NCBI GenBank assembly: GCA_024711125.1
Contig: JANJTM010000053.1
Location: 1 to 63,737, forward strand
Direction of reading: 5' to 3'
Origin: Rhodothermales bacterium
GTDB lineage: Bacteria; Bacteroidota; Rhodothermia; Rhodothermales; UBA10348
Length of the DNA: 63,737 bases
Numbering within the stretch: the stretch's first letter is position 1; each line of letters starts with the position of its first letter. The translations under genes and the position numbers were made by a program. The notes beneath the pieces were generated by a model that searched no databases, was not told the origin of the DNA, and was given only the letters and a program-made list of their open reading frames with translations. Shown here piece after piece: positions 37,713 to 47,140 of this stretch.

Positions 37713-39104
37713 TCAGCCGGGCATCCGCGCCACGAGGTCGAGGATGCGTCGCAGATCGAAACCCACCACGTGGTCGGCGGCCTCGGCAACCTCCGGAGCC
37801 TTCGGATCGACCGCGATGCCGAGACCCGCTTCGCGCAGCATGCAGATGTCGGGAATGCCGTCGCCCGCCGCCAGGACGTGGGCCGGCCCGATGCCGTGGT
37901 GCCCGCAGAGTCGCTGGAGCGCGTTCCGCTTGCAGACGGGGTGTTCGGGACATCCGCCGTCGAGGATCATGGCCGGCGAGACCGTGATTTCTCCGGTCGC
38001 GACTCCGGCCCGGAACCGCATGAGATGGGCGACACTGAATTCCGCGAAGACCCGGCGGCGCACGATCTCGGTCGCCGTGTGGAAACTGTCGCTCACGATG
38101 CCCACCCGGAATCCGCGCCGGCGAAGTCCCACGACGGTGTCCACGGCCCCGGGAAGGAGCGGCATGAGCCGGGCGGTCTCCTCGAACACGGCTCGCGGCA
38201 CCCCCGAGAAGACCGACGCGATGCGACGTGAACGTTCCGAGGGATCGACGCCAGGGCGATCCAGCCACTCGTCGAGGCGATCGCGCACCCCGGAGCGTTC
38301 GGCCAGGTGGACGGCAAATCGCCCGTCCACGAGCGTCCCGTCCATGTCGAAGAGCGCAAGCCGCTCGACGGAGCGGTCCTCGACGGCGAAGAGCGCCATC
38401 TCGGCCCGCGCATGCCGTTCCTCCTCCTCGGCTTCGGTCATGTGCAGAAGATCGAGCCGGCCGCGGCGGGACGCCCGTCTGAGAATGGTCCGCACGACCT
38501 CCCGGGCCATGTCGCCGAGCACCTCGAGCGGATGGCTCGCATGCTCGATGAAACCGACATCCACCTGCTCGATGCGCGCACCGGCGGCGAGAGCGTCGAG
38601 CAGGAGGCCGACATCCACACCGTAATCCAGCTCGAGGGACATTTCGACGAGCAGGGACCGCCGTCCGGCGACGAGGCCGCCGAGGGGCTGCTCGATGCGG
38701 GCCAACTCGGGAAAGAAGGCGTCGAGGAGGGGTCGGGCCGTGAGGATCGTGACGCGGCCCGCCCGTCGTGAGAACCGTGCCTTCACGAAATCGGCCCGAT
38801 CCTCGAGAATCGGCTCAACCAGGCGCTCGACGAGGTCCGGGGCCAGTTCCGACAGGTCCCCGTCCAGGAAGGCCACCACGTCGTTCGTCGCCGCCCGGAT
38901 GCCGTCCTCCATCGAGGCTCCCTTGCCCAGCAGCGTACTGGTGATGACCCGCGCGCCGGCCTCCCGGGCGACGCGTGGCGTTCCGTCGATCGATCCGTCG
39001 TCCACCACGATCACCTCGGAAACGCTCGGAGAGGCGCGGGCCAACTCCACGACCGAACGGACGGTAGCCGATTCGTTGAGCACCGGAATGACGACACTGA
39101 CCAT
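37713..39104 (-). CDS. GpgS-like glycosyltransferase fused to HAD-IB phosphatase
   Basis: A 463-residue protein with two enzymes in one chain. Residues 1-235 are a GT2/GT81 glycosyltransferase (VSVVIPVLNESATVRSVV, VVDDGSIDGT, DGD metal site at 81-83). They strongly recall glucosyl-3-phosphoglycerate synthase (VKARFSRRAGRVTILTARPLL, FPELARIEQPLGGLVAGRR, YGVDVGLLLDAL). Residues 245-463 are a HAD-IB phosphatase: LFDMDGTLVD with Asp253 and Asp255, GIVSDSFH, CKRNAL (Lys) and GDGIPDI. A synthase plus phosphatase would make glucosylglycerate or mannosylglycerate, compatible solutes, in two steps. The fused function is inferred. The ATG at 39104 is the family start. Confidence 0.8.
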   Translation of the reverse strand: MVSVVIPVLNESATVRSVVELARASPSVSEVIVVDDGSIDGTPRVAREAGARVITSTLLGKGASMEDGIRAATNDVVAFLDGDLSELAPDLVERLVEPILEDRADFVKARFSRRAGRVTILTARPLLDAFFPELARIEQPLGGLVAGRRSLLVEMSLELDYGVDVGLLLDALAAGARIEQVDVGFIEHASHPLEVLGDMAREVVRTILRRASRRGRLDLLHMTEAEEEERHARAEMALFAVEDRSVERLALFDMDGTLVDGRFAVHLAERSGVRDRLDEWLDRPGVDPSERSRRIASVFSGVPRAVFEETARLMPLLPGAVDTVVGLRRRGFRVGIVSDSFHTATEIVRRRVFAEFSVAHLMRFRAGVATGEITVSPAMILDGGCPEHPVCKRNALQRLCGHHGIGPAHVLAAGDGIPDICMLREAGLGIAVDPKAPEVAEAADHVVGFDLRRILDLVARMPG

Positions 39105-39203
39105 GACCGCACCTCGAATCCCCGGGAAGGGTTGACGAGTACCCGGTCCCGGGGTTCCGACCGATTTCCGCAACGCCGAACGAAGGATTCGTGGGCGTCG
39201 GGT

Positions 39204-39653
39204 TCACTGGCCGGCGGCCGCGCGCAGTCGCGCCAGGAATCCCTCCGGATCGGCCGGGCTGACGAGCACCGAGAATCCCTCGTTCGTGGGCAATTCGACC
39301 ACGCGGTCGCGGGACGTCACCGCGAGCAGGGCCTTCGATCCGTCGGCCAGGCGGAACCACCCCACGGAATAGCCGGGAATGCCGAGACCGTTGGTGCGTG
39401 ACGTGGGTCGGCGCGGGAACGAGCGGTCCAGCGACACGATGGCGGCGCGCTCCAGGTCGATCCGTTCGACAGGTATCGAGCGGCCGTAGATGGGCACGCG
39501 AAGGACGAGGGCCCCGTCCTGCACGGAGACGGCCGAGCGGGAGGAGTACCAGGCGATCCAGCCGAAGAGGCCCGCGATCGTGAGGCAGAACACGACGACC
39601 AGGAGCGGGACGACGAAAGCCGAAGCCGAAACGCGCGTCAGTTCGAATTCCAT
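39204..39653 (-). CDS. Membrane-anchored PH-like domain protein
   Basis: A 149-residue protein with one or two N-terminal membrane helices (FVVPLLVVVFCLTIAGLFGWIAWY). A beta-rich domain follows (VSVQDGALVLRVPIYGRSIPVERIDLERAAIV, GWFRLADGSKALLAVTS), resembling the bacterial PH-like domain of YdbT/PF10882-type proteins. Function unknown. It ends 99 bases upstream of the glycosyltransferase fusion and may be transcribed with it. Confidence 0.65.
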   Translation of the reverse strand: MEFELTRVSASAFVVPLLVVVFCLTIAGLFGWIAWYSSRSAVSVQDGALVLRVPIYGRSIPVERIDLERAAIVSLDRSFPRRPTSRTNGLGIPGYSVGWFRLADGSKALLAVTSRDRVVELPTNEGFSVLVSPADPEGFLARLRAAAGQ

Positions 39654-39814
39654 GGCGTGCAGCGTGGGGGAACCGCGGAGAGTCGAGGCAGGGACCGTGG
39701 GGCGACGGAAAGCCCCGGGCGCAAGCTACGACGGGATCCTGTGCGGAAAACCCCGGTGGCATCGCAGTCCCGGCACGGTTACACTGCGCCAACCGCGAAA
39801 CCCTGGATACGAAC

Positions 39815-41185
39815 ATGCCATCCAACCTCACCCGCCGCCATTTCCTGCTGTCCTCGGCCGCCGCCGGAGCAGGGCTCGCCCTCGCCGGAATGCCCGTGGC
39901 ACGGGCAGCCAACCGTAATTCGAAGGTGCGCGTACTGAGTATCGGCGTCGTCGGCACCATCGGCGAGGACGATCGCAGGGAGGTGGCCGGCCACCCCATG
40001 GCCGAGATCGCGGGACTGTGCGACGTCGATGACGCCGCACTCGCGCAGGCTTCGGCAGAGCACCCGCAGGCGTTCACCTGCAAGGATTGGCGGGAGGCCT
40101 TCGCCCGCTACGGCGATCGGTTCGACGCGGTCATCGTCGCCGTGCCCGACCACTCTCACGCGCCCATCATGCTCACCGCGCTGGCGCACGACAAGCACGT
40201 CTACGGGCAGAAGCCGCTCGTGCACCAGCTCGAGGAAATCGTCATGATCGAGCGGGCCATGAAGGCGAAGCCGCACCTCGTGACGCAGGTGGGGAACCAG
40301 CGCATGGTCTACCCCGGGCGTCGGGCCGCCGTCGAAATCCTCCGTTCCGGCATTCTCGGGCCGGCGGTGGCCGGATACGCGTGGACCAGTTCCCCGGGCG
40401 GAAACTACTATTTCAACGAAGGCAATGTGCTGAGTGCGCCCGGCACGCCGCCGCCCGGCGTCGACTTCGATCTCTGGCTCGGTCCCGCCGAGGATCGCCC
40501 CTACCAGGAGTTCCTGGTCCCGCGCCAGTGGAGATCGTGGTGGGAATTCGGTACGGGCGGCCTCGGGGATTGGGGGGTGCACCTTCTGGACGTCATCCTC
40601 TACGGATTCGACGAACTCGGGTCGCCCATCTCGGTGAAGACACACGCGCCGCAGCCTGCCGACACCTTCCACACCTTCCCGTGCCAGTCGACGGTGACCT
40701 ACGCGGTGGATTCGCCGCGATTTGCCTCCCGGCGATTCCCCATCTACTACAACGACCGCGCCCAGGGCCCTTCGCGCGCCGCGCTGGGACTCGAGGGCGA
40801 TACCTGGGCCGACGGAAACATGACGGTCGTGTCCTGTGAAGGGGGCGTGCTCACCCTCACACCGGGCGGCGCGCTGGAGATCTGGCGCGACGGGAAGATG
40901 ACGCCGGGACTGGAGATGCCGGGGCTGCCGGATTTCCCCGTGCTCAACCACTGGCACGCGTGGATCGACAACATCGTCGGCACGAAGACCGAACTGCGGA
41001 CGCCCTTCACGCAGGGAACCCGCATCACGGAACCGACGCTGCTGGCCGTGAAGGCGAGCCGCTACCCGGGTGTCGAACTGCACTGGAACAAGGCGTCGCT
41101 CTCCTTCACGAACCACGCCGAAGCGACGGCCACCATCGTGAAACGCTCCTACCGCGAGGGTTTCGCCCCACCCGCCGTCGGCTGA
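39815..41185 (+). CDS. Gfo/Idh/MocA-family oxidoreductase, Tat-exported
   Basis: A 456-residue NAD(P)-binding oxidoreductase. The signal NLTRRHFLLSSAAAGAGLALAG has a twin arginine, so it is probably folded before export. The Rossmann motif SIGVVGTIGED is followed by GLCDVDD at the end of strand 2, then VIVAVPDHSHAPIM and GQKPLVHQLEE, with the conserved EKPL/QKPL lysine. The C-terminal domain contains GGLGDWGVHLLDVILYGF with the GDxxxHxxD motif. Many relatives act on sugars or glycans (GH109-like); substrate unknown. Confidence 0.88.
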   Translation: MPSNLTRRHFLLSSAAAGAGLALAGMPVARAANRNSKVRVLSIGVVGTIGEDDRREVAGHPMAEIAGLCDVDDAALAQASAEHPQAFTCKDWREAFARYGDRFDAVIVAVPDHSHAPIMLTALAHDKHVYGQKPLVHQLEEIVMIERAMKAKPHLVTQVGNQRMVYPGRRAAVEILRSGILGPAVAGYAWTSSPGGNYYFNEGNVLSAPGTPPPGVDFDLWLGPAEDRPYQEFLVPRQWRSWWEFGTGGLGDWGVHLLDVILYGFDELGSPISVKTHAPQPADTFHTFPCQSTVTYAVDSPRFASRRFPIYYNDRAQGPSRAALGLEGDTWADGNMTVVSCEGGVLTLTPGGALEIWRDGKMTPGLEMPGLPDFPVLNHWHAWIDNIVGTKTELRTPFTQGTRITEPTLLAVKASRYPGVELHWNKASLSFTNHAEATATIVKRSYREGFAPPAVG

Positions 41186-41244
41186 GCCGCCGCCGGGCCG
41201 GACGAAACCCCGTCCCGGGCTTCATCCCTTTGGAACGATGGCCG

Positions 41245-41275
41245 GTAGCCACGGACGACGAACGCCCGTGGCTAC
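41245..41275. terminator. Hairpin between convergent genes
   Basis: A perfect 10-base stem, GTAGCCACGG (41245-41254) with CCGTGGCTAC (41266-41275), loop 11 bases, between the stops of the oxidoreductase and the small lipoprotein gene. No T-tract is seen. Confidence 0.5.
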
Positions 41276-41300
41276 GGCACGACGGGCTGTGCCCGGCCGG

Positions 41301-41714
41301 TCAGTCGATGCGTGTGAACGTGAACGCCTCGCCCCACGAGAACGTGACGCCCAGCGTCGATTCGTCCACCGTGGCGGTCAGCGTACCGGTATCTCCGGTG
41401 ACCAGGTTCGTGCTCTGCAGCGACAGGACCCCGAACGACAGCGTGCCCTCCCAGAAGTGGTTTCCGGGCGTGGGCGGCGTGTGCGCCGGGTTCGAGCACT
41501 CGCAGAAGAGCATTGCGGTACAGGTGCCGTCCGTGTTTTCCACGACCTGGAGCACGTACCGCGTATTGTAGTCTCCCTCGGCATCGGTGCCGGCGTACAC
41601 CCATGGGGATACCCACCGTCCCGAGACATCGTCCACGAAATCGCGCGGCGGCACGTCCAGGGGCGTCGCATCGCAGGCCGCCAGCACGAGAGCAAGCGCG
41701 AGAAGACCTCGCAT
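41301..41714 (-). CDS. Small lipoprotein, unknown function
   Basis: A 137-residue predicted lipoprotein (MRGLLALALVLAAC, a very short signal, lipobox Cys14). The mature part is a beta-rich single domain (VSGRWVSPWVYAGTDAEGDYNTRY, LSFGVLSLQSTNLVTGDTGTLTATV) with a likely disulfide pair in TCTAMLFCEC. It may be a lipocalin-like or beta-sandwich envelope protein; I do not recognise a family. The ATG at 41714 is chosen because it places the lipobox correctly. Confidence 0.65.
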   Translation of the reverse strand: MRGLLALALVLAACDATPLDVPPRDFVDDVSGRWVSPWVYAGTDAEGDYNTRYVLQVVENTDGTCTAMLFCECSNPAHTPPTPGNHFWEGTLSFGVLSLQSTNLVTGDTGTLTATVDESTLGVTFSWGEAFTFTRID

Positions 41715-41948
41715 GGTGCCGTACCTCCGCCCGGAACGGCGTCCGGGCGCTGGTTCATGACCTGCCGCAATGTGCACAACGATCACGGATCCCGATAGCG
41801 GACCGCGCCGCTCCCTGTCGTAGGACGGGATCCCACCGGAGCGGCATTCGGCGGACCCTCCGCACGCGGTTTCCCTTACGGCGATCGTTCGTGGGGAGCG
41901 GCGAGGACGCGATTGTTCACACTGCTCCCGCATGATACCTTTGAGTCC

Positions 41949-42992
41949 ATGATGCGTGACATACTCCCTGCCATCCAGGACGCCCTCGAGCGACAACGGC
42001 CTTTCGCGTGGGCGCGCGTCGTTTCCACATGGGGATCGGCGCCACGGCGTCCCGGTGCCTGCATGATCGTCGCCGCGCCCGACGACTGGGCGGGTTCGGT
42101 GTCCGGGGGTTGCGTGGAGCACGCCGTGATCGACGAGGCGCTCGGATCGCTGGTGAGTTCCAGCCCACAGGTCGTCGACTACGGCGTGCGCGACGAAACG
42201 GCGTGGTCGGCGGGTCTGTCGTGCGGCGGGCGACTACGGGTACTGGTCGAGACCTTTCCCGCTTGTGCGCTCGATCCCGGCACGCGCGCCGTCGGTCGGG
42301 CGCTGCTCGACGCCCTGAACCGCGATACGCCCGTGGTTCTCGCCAGTCCGATGGATCCGGGCGTTCCGGGGCCGTTCCTCCTTGACGGCCACGGCGCTCC
42401 GGTCGCACCGGCCGGAAGGTCGGCCGATCCGGAGATCGCGGAATTGGCGGGAAGACTGCTCCGAGCGCGGGAGCCCGGGGTGTACGAGAACCCCGTCGGG
42501 CGGTGGTTCCTTCAGCCGTTCCCTCCACGCGATCGCCTGCTCGTGTTCGGCGGCGCCGAGATCGCCGTGCGCCTGATTCCCATGGCCCACGCCGTCGGCT
42601 TCGAGACGGTGCTCGTCGATCCCCGGCGGGTTCTGGCCGACGGTCGCCGATTCGTCGAGCGCCCGAGCCACCTGGTCACGGACGGGGTCGAAACCGCGTT
42701 GGCCCGGTACACGCCGAACGAGTCCACGTACGCTGTCCTGCTCTCCCACGAGCCGGCGTTGGACGACCCGGCGCTCAACGCCCTGCTGCGGTCGCCGGCG
42801 CGATACATCGGGGCGCTCGGCGGAGCCAGGACCCAGGAGGCGAGGCGGGAGCGACTTCGTGCCGCGGGGTTCGGTGACGACGCGATCGCACGCATCGACG
42901 GCCCGGTAGGGATGCCGATCGGCGCGGCCACGCCGGCCGAGATCGCCGTTTCCATCACGGCCCGCCTCGTGGAAGTCCGGCGCCGGTCGTGA
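41949..42992 (+). CDS. xdhC: XdhC/CoxI-family molybdenum hydroxylase maturation factor
   Basis: A 347-residue protein that inserts or sulfurates the molybdenum cofactor of xanthine-dehydrogenase-type enzymes. The N-terminal XdhC/CoxI domain shows FAWARVVSTWGSAPRRPGACMIV, SGGCVEHAVIDEA and SAGLSCGGRLRVLVE. The C-terminal Rossmann domain begins LLVFGGAEIAVRL and ends with RYIGALGGARTQEARRERL and GMPIGAATPAEIAVSI. The ATG pair at 41949 and 41952 fits the family; an upstream TTG is possible. It converges with the iorB-like gene, whose product is its likely client. Confidence 0.92.
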   Translation: MMRDILPAIQDALERQRPFAWARVVSTWGSAPRRPGACMIVAAPDDWAGSVSGGCVEHAVIDEALGSLVSSSPQVVDYGVRDETAWSAGLSCGGRLRVLVETFPACALDPGTRAVGRALLDALNRDTPVVLASPMDPGVPGPFLLDGHGAPVAPAGRSADPEIAELAGRLLRAREPGVYENPVGRWFLQPFPPRDRLLVFGGAEIAVRLIPMAHAVGFETVLVDPRRVLADGRRFVERPSHLVTDGVETALARYTPNESTYAVLLSHEPALDDPALNALLRSPARYIGALGGARTQEARRERLRAAGFGDDAIARIDGPVGMPIGAATPAEIAVSITARLVEVRRRS

Positions 42993-43026
42993 ACCCGCTC
43001 TCGGCGAACGCGCGGGGGTGCGCGGG

Positions 43027-45336
43027 TCAGCCGAGGCGGATCGGAAGCTCGCGCACCGGTCTGCCCGTGGCCGCCAGGACCGCGTTCGTGAGCGCCGGCA
43101 TCATGGGCGGAATGCCCGGTTCGCCCACGCCTCCCGGAGGCGCCGTCGATTCGACGATGTGCACGTGCGTTTCCGGCGTGTCCTTCAACGCGAGCAGGCG
43201 GAATTCGTCGTAATTGCCCGTCGTGACGGCCCCATCCCGCGCCAGCACCTCCCCGTAGAGCGCGTGCGAGAGCGAAAACACGACCGCCCCCTCCTGCTGG
43301 GCGCGTACGCGGTCGGGGTTCACGACCGTTCCGCAGTCGATCGACGCATCGACCCGGTGCACCCGTACTCGCGTTCCCTCGACCGAAGCGTGCACGACGA
43401 ACGCCGCGTAGCCCCAGAACGAGTAGTGCGCGGCCACGCCCATGCCGTGGCCCGCCGGCAGCCGCCGACCCCAGCCGGCCATCTCGGCCGCGAGCTCGAT
43501 CACGCGGCGCATGCGCCCCGAGTCGATCGGGTGCGTGGCGATCGGCTCTCCGTACGGCCCGCGGCCGTTCGTGAAAAGCTCCGTGACCGTGCGGTCCGGC
43601 CCGAGCAGCTCGAGCCACATCTCCACCTGGTCCTTCCCGAGCGCATGGGCCAGTTCGCCCACGAACGCGCCTATACCGAACCCGTGGTGCACCGCCATGA
43701 CGCTGCGCAGCCAGCCGATGCGCACGTGGGCCGGCGCGGGCCCGTTCTCGACACGCAGATTCGGCACCGCGAACAGTACCTCCTTGGAGCCCTGCGTGCC
43801 GCCGTACAGCTCACCCTCGGTGAACGTAGCCCCGATCGCCGGATAGCTCGAACGGTGCAGCCAGGCCGTGACCTTTCCGCCCGCGTCGATGCCGGCCTTC
43901 AGGTACTGCGCGGCCGGCGGATGGTAATAGCCGTGCCGCATGTCGTCCTCGCGCGTCCACTGCACGCAGACCGGGCCGTCGACCCGCTTCGCGACGAGCG
44001 CCGCCTCGGGTGCGAAATCGAGCAGCCCCTTGCGCCCGAACGCACCGCCCATGAGGGTCATGTGGAGCGTCAGGGACTCCTTCGGAATGCCGAACGCCTC
44101 GGCCGCGAGCGTGCGGGCCGACTGCGGATTCTGGGTCGAACACCACATTTCGGCCGAGCCGTCGGGCTTCAGCCACGCGACCGTCGCCGGCGGCTCGAGC
44201 TGGGCATGCGACAGCATGGCCGTGGTGTACGTCGCCTCGACCGTTCGCGCGGCGCCCGCGAACGCCGCGTCCACGTCGCCCTGGTCCCGCTCCACCCGAC
44301 CCGGCTTCGCGACGCTCTCGAGCAGCACGTCCTTGTACGTATCGGACGAATACACCGCGTTCGGCCCCGGATCCCAGACGATGCGCAATGCGTCCCTCCC
44401 CTTCATGGCCGCCCACGTGTTCGTGGCGACCACCGCGAAGCCCCCGAGGGCCTGGTTGCCCGGCGCCCCCTGGTATCGGGGCAGCTCGAAGACGTCCACG
44501 ACGCCCGGCACCGCGCGCGCGGCCGAATCGTCGAACGACCGCGCCGAGCCGCCGAGCACCGGCGGACGCGCCACGACCGCGTATTTCATGCCCGGAAGGC
44601 GCACATCGGCGCCGAACACGGCCTTTCCGCTCGCGATCGCCCGGTTGTCGACCCCGTGCAGCGGCTTGCCGATGTACCGCCACTCGGAGCGGTCCTTGAG
44701 CCGCGGCTCGGTGGGCACCGGCAGTGTCGCCGCCTTCGCGGCGAGTTCGCCGTATCCCAGCACGCGCCCGGTCGGCCTGTGGCGCACCGCGTGCATCACG
44801 GTCTCGCATTCGGCCTCGGACACGGCCCACGTCGCGGCGGCGGCCGAAACCAGCATCGCCCGCGCGGTAGCGCCCGCCTTTCGCCAGTCCTGCCAGTAGA
44901 GGCGCACCGACGTCGAGCCTCCCGTCGATTGCGGACCGTACCGCTCGTGCCCCTCGGCCTGCACGGGCCGTACGCGCGCCCAGTCGGCGTCCATTTCGTC
45001 GGCCAGCGTCGCGATCATGCCCGTCTTGGTGCCCTGGCCCATCTCGGCCCGGCTGTTGACGAGCCAGACCGTCCCGTCCGCGTCGAGCGCCACGAACACG
45101 TTCGGGCGGAAGGCGGCATCCGTCAGCCCCTCGGGCAGGGCCGCGGCGCCCTCGGCGCGTCGCACGCTCGTGATGCCCAGCACGAACACCGAGCCGGCCG
45201 CGAGCGCGGTGGTCTTGAGGAATCCGCGTCGGGAACAGTTCGACAGCGTGACCGCGGCCTCCTCGGACGCGCCGATCCCGTACAGCGCGCGCACTTCGGG
45301 CGGAAAGGCGCCCGGGTCGATTTCCACGTACGACAT
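43027..45336 (-). CDS. Molybdenum hydroxylase large subunit (IorB-like)
   Basis: A 769-residue molybdopterin-binding subunit of the xanthine-dehydrogenase family, most like isoquinoline 1-oxidoreductase beta subunit. A Tat signal (SRRGFLKTTALAAGS) starts near residue 35, so the enzyme works in the periplasm. Conserved segments include SRAEMGQGTKTGMIATLADEM, MGGAFGRKG and the catalytic-Glu segment GGVGEPGIPPMMPAL. No FAD subunit gene is present, as expected for the IorAB two-subunit type, which passes electrons to a cytochrome. The 2Fe-2S partner gene ends 3 bases upstream. Substrate unknown. Confidence 0.92.
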   Translation of the reverse strand: MSYVEIDPGAFPPEVRALYGIGASEEAAVTLSNCSRRGFLKTTALAAGSVFVLGITSVRRAEGAAALPEGLTDAAFRPNVFVALDADGTVWLVNSRAEMGQGTKTGMIATLADEMDADWARVRPVQAEGHERYGPQSTGGSTSVRLYWQDWRKAGATARAMLVSAAAATWAVSEAECETVMHAVRHRPTGRVLGYGELAAKAATLPVPTEPRLKDRSEWRYIGKPLHGVDNRAIASGKAVFGADVRLPGMKYAVVARPPVLGGSARSFDDSAARAVPGVVDVFELPRYQGAPGNQALGGFAVVATNTWAAMKGRDALRIVWDPGPNAVYSSDTYKDVLLESVAKPGRVERDQGDVDAAFAGAARTVEATYTTAMLSHAQLEPPATVAWLKPDGSAEMWCSTQNPQSARTLAAEAFGIPKESLTLHMTLMGGAFGRKGLLDFAPEAALVAKRVDGPVCVQWTREDDMRHGYYHPPAAQYLKAGIDAGGKVTAWLHRSSYPAIGATFTEGELYGGTQGSKEVLFAVPNLRVENGPAPAHVRIGWLRSVMAVHHGFGIGAFVGELAHALGKDQVEMWLELLGPDRTVTELFTNGRGPYGEPIATHPIDSGRMRRVIELAAEMAGWGRRLPAGHGMGVAAHYSFWGYAAFVVHASVEGTRVRVHRVDASIDCGTVVNPDRVRAQQEGAVVFSLSHALYGEVLARDGAVTTGNYDEFRLLALKDTPETHVHIVESTAPPGGVGEPGIPPMMPALTNAVLAATGRPVRELPIRLG

Positions 45337-45339
45337 GGC

Positions 45340-45801
45340 TTACCTCCGGTTTTCGGCCGCGCGCAGGATGCCGGCGCGGATGCGTTCGTAGGTGCCGCAG
45401 CGGCAGAGCACGTCCGATTGCAGCCGGTCCACGTCCTCGCGCGTCGGGTTCGGCGTGCGCTGCAGCCACGCTGCCGCCTCCATGATGTGCCCGGCCTGGC
45501 AGTAGCCGCACTGCGCCACGTCGAGTTCATCCCAGGCCTGCTGAAGCGGGTGGTCGGCCGCTTCCGAAAGACCCTCGATGGTGACGACCGAGCGCCCGGC
45601 GGCGTCGGCGACGGTCGTGTCGCACGATCGGACGGCCTCGCCGTCCAGGTGCACGGTGCAGGCGCCGCACAGCGCCTGACCGCACCCGTACTTGGTGCCC
45701 GTCAGGTCCAGGAGGTCCCGCAGGACCCATAACAGGGGCATGTCGGCCGGGGCATCGACCGACCGTTCCGCCCCGTTGACGGTGAGTTGGTAGCGCGGCA
45801 T
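45340..45801 (-). CDS. Two-[2Fe-2S] small subunit (IorA-like)
   Basis: A 153-residue electron-transfer subunit. The plant-type ferredoxin cluster is in [18 protein letters not shown]. The second cluster is in [11 protein letters not shown] and [10 protein letters not shown]. It has no signal peptide and should be carried out of the cell by the Tat signal of its partner. First gene of the two-gene unit with the IorB-like subunit, spacing 3 bases. Confidence 0.94.
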   Translation of the reverse strand: MPRYQLTVNGAERSVDAPADMPLLWVLRDLLDLTGTKYGCGQALCGACTVHLDGEAVRSCDTTVADAAGRSVVTIEGLSEAADHPLQQAWDELDVAQCGYCQAGHIMEAAAWLQRTPNPTREDVDRLQSDVLCRCGTYERIRAGILRAAENRR

Positions 45802-45960
45802 GGCATTCCGGAAAGATGGATCGCGGGGAGTCTACGGCGCGTTCGGGATTTCTCCTGTCGGATTTCCCCGGCGCTCCGGGTCGGCGGATACCCCACGCGG
45901 GCCCGCGCCCTTCACGCCAATCGATGCACGGTATATTGCGCGTCCACCTTCCATGGCGTC

Positions 45961-47070
45961 TTGGACCTTCGCTTCGACACGGTGATCGTCGGCGCCGGGC
46001 TCGCCGGCGCGTGTGCTGCGCGCATCCTGGCACGGGACCGCCGGGTCCTGCTGGCCGACGCCGGGGATCACGACGCGGCATCGCCGGCCGCCGTCGCCGC
46101 CCTGGCCAATCCGCTGATGGCGCAGAGAGCCCGGCCGGGCTGGCGCGTCATCGAGGCCGTGGCCGCCTACGAACGCCTCGTCCGGGACCTCGCCCCCCCC
46201 GACGCCACGGCCCTCGCCGGTCTTCTGCGCCCGGCCGCGACGTCGGTGCAGGCCGAGGAGTTCGCCCAGGTCGCCGAGGCGTGGCCCGACCTGGCGGCCT
46301 GGTGGTCGGCCGACGAGGTGCGACACCGCGCGGGATGGATCGAGGCTCCGCACGGAGCGCTGCGCGTGACCCGCGGAGGCGCGCTCTCGGTGCCGTCGCT
46401 GCTGGAATCGCTGCGCCGGAATGCCGCCGCCACCGGGGCCGAATGCCGGGGCTCCTGGCGGCTCGAGGGCTGGGACGGCGACGGGTCCACCGCGCTCGGT
46501 ACCCCGTCGAACCGACCCTTGGAGCCGTTCGAAGCCGTCTTCCGCACCGATGACGGCGCCGTACGGGTGATCACGCGACGGCTTGTACTGGCCACGGGAC
46601 CCGGCTTCGACCGGCTGCAGACCCTGCGCGGCGTCTCCCTGCACCGCGTGAAAGGACAGGTCGTGCGCGTGCTCCCCTCGTGGCGGCCCGACGCGCTTTT
46701 TCCGGTCTCCGGCCGGGGGTATGCCGCCCCGATGGACGACGGAACGGTGGTGATCGGAAGCTCCTACGAGCACGATTTCGACGATTCGGCCCCGACGCTC
46801 ATCCAGTCGCGGCGGCTCCTGGCGCGAATGGTCACCGCCCTGCCCTGGCTCCGGGACGCGGCGATCGTCTCGGAAGCCGCCGGACTCCGCGTGACCGTTC
46901 CCGGACGGCGGACCCCGATGGTGGGGCCGCTGCCGGGGCATCCGGGGGTGTGGATGCTCACCGGACTCGGATCCAAGGGCCTGCTCATGGCGCCCTACCT
47001 GGCCGAGGAGCTACCCGGCTGGCTCGACCGCCCGGACTCGCTTCCGCACGAACTCCGGGTCGTCGGCTGA
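45961..47070 (+). CDS. FAD-dependent oxidoreductase, DAO family
   Basis: A protein of about 369 residues with a dinucleotide-binding start FDTVIVGAGLAGACAARILARDRRVLLAD (GxGxxG then Asp). The DAO-family core contains HRVKGQVVRVLPSW, GYAAPMDDGTVVIGSSYEHDF and the C-terminal GVWMLTGLGSKGLLMAPYLAEEL. Related proteins include glycine oxidase ThiO and the C-terminal oxidase part of MnmC. The substrate is uncertain. No in-frame ATG precedes the Rossmann motif, so TTG at 45961 is the best start; a TATATTG promoter-like element lies about 25 bases before it. Confidence 0.8.
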   Translation: MDLRFDTVIVGAGLAGACAARILARDRRVLLADAGDHDAASPAAVAALANPLMAQRARPGWRVIEAVAAYERLVRDLAPPDATALAGLLRPAATSVQAEEFAQVAEAWPDLAAWWSADEVRHRAGWIEAPHGALRVTRGGALSVPSLLESLRRNAAATGAECRGSWRLEGWDGDGSTALGTPSNRPLEPFEAVFRTDDGAVRVITRRLVLATGPGFDRLQTLRGVSLHRVKGQVVRVLPSWRPDALFPVSGRGYAAPMDDGTVVIGSSYEHDFDDSAPTLIQSRRLLARMVTALPWLRDAAIVSEAAGLRVTVPGRRTPMVGPLPGHPGVWMLTGLGSKGLLMAPYLAEELPGWLDRPDSLPHELRVVG

Positions 47071-47140
47071 GCCTCCGACCGGGCCGGAGCACGGATCGTC
47101 GTGTCCGGAAGCGCTTCGCGCGCAGCGAATTGAATTCGTC

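Noticed and set aside
34723-38625. A 1300-codon open frame on the plus strand across GH30, cytochrome, amidase and glycosyltransferase genes
   Set aside because: It crosses several real genes on both strands and has a low-complexity Arg-rich translation with no recognisable domain.
42993-43027. Possible terminator between xdhC and the IorB-like gene (ACCCGC...GCGGGT)
   Set aside because: The stem is only 6 bases with a loop over 20 bases and no T-tract, so it was not listed as a feature.
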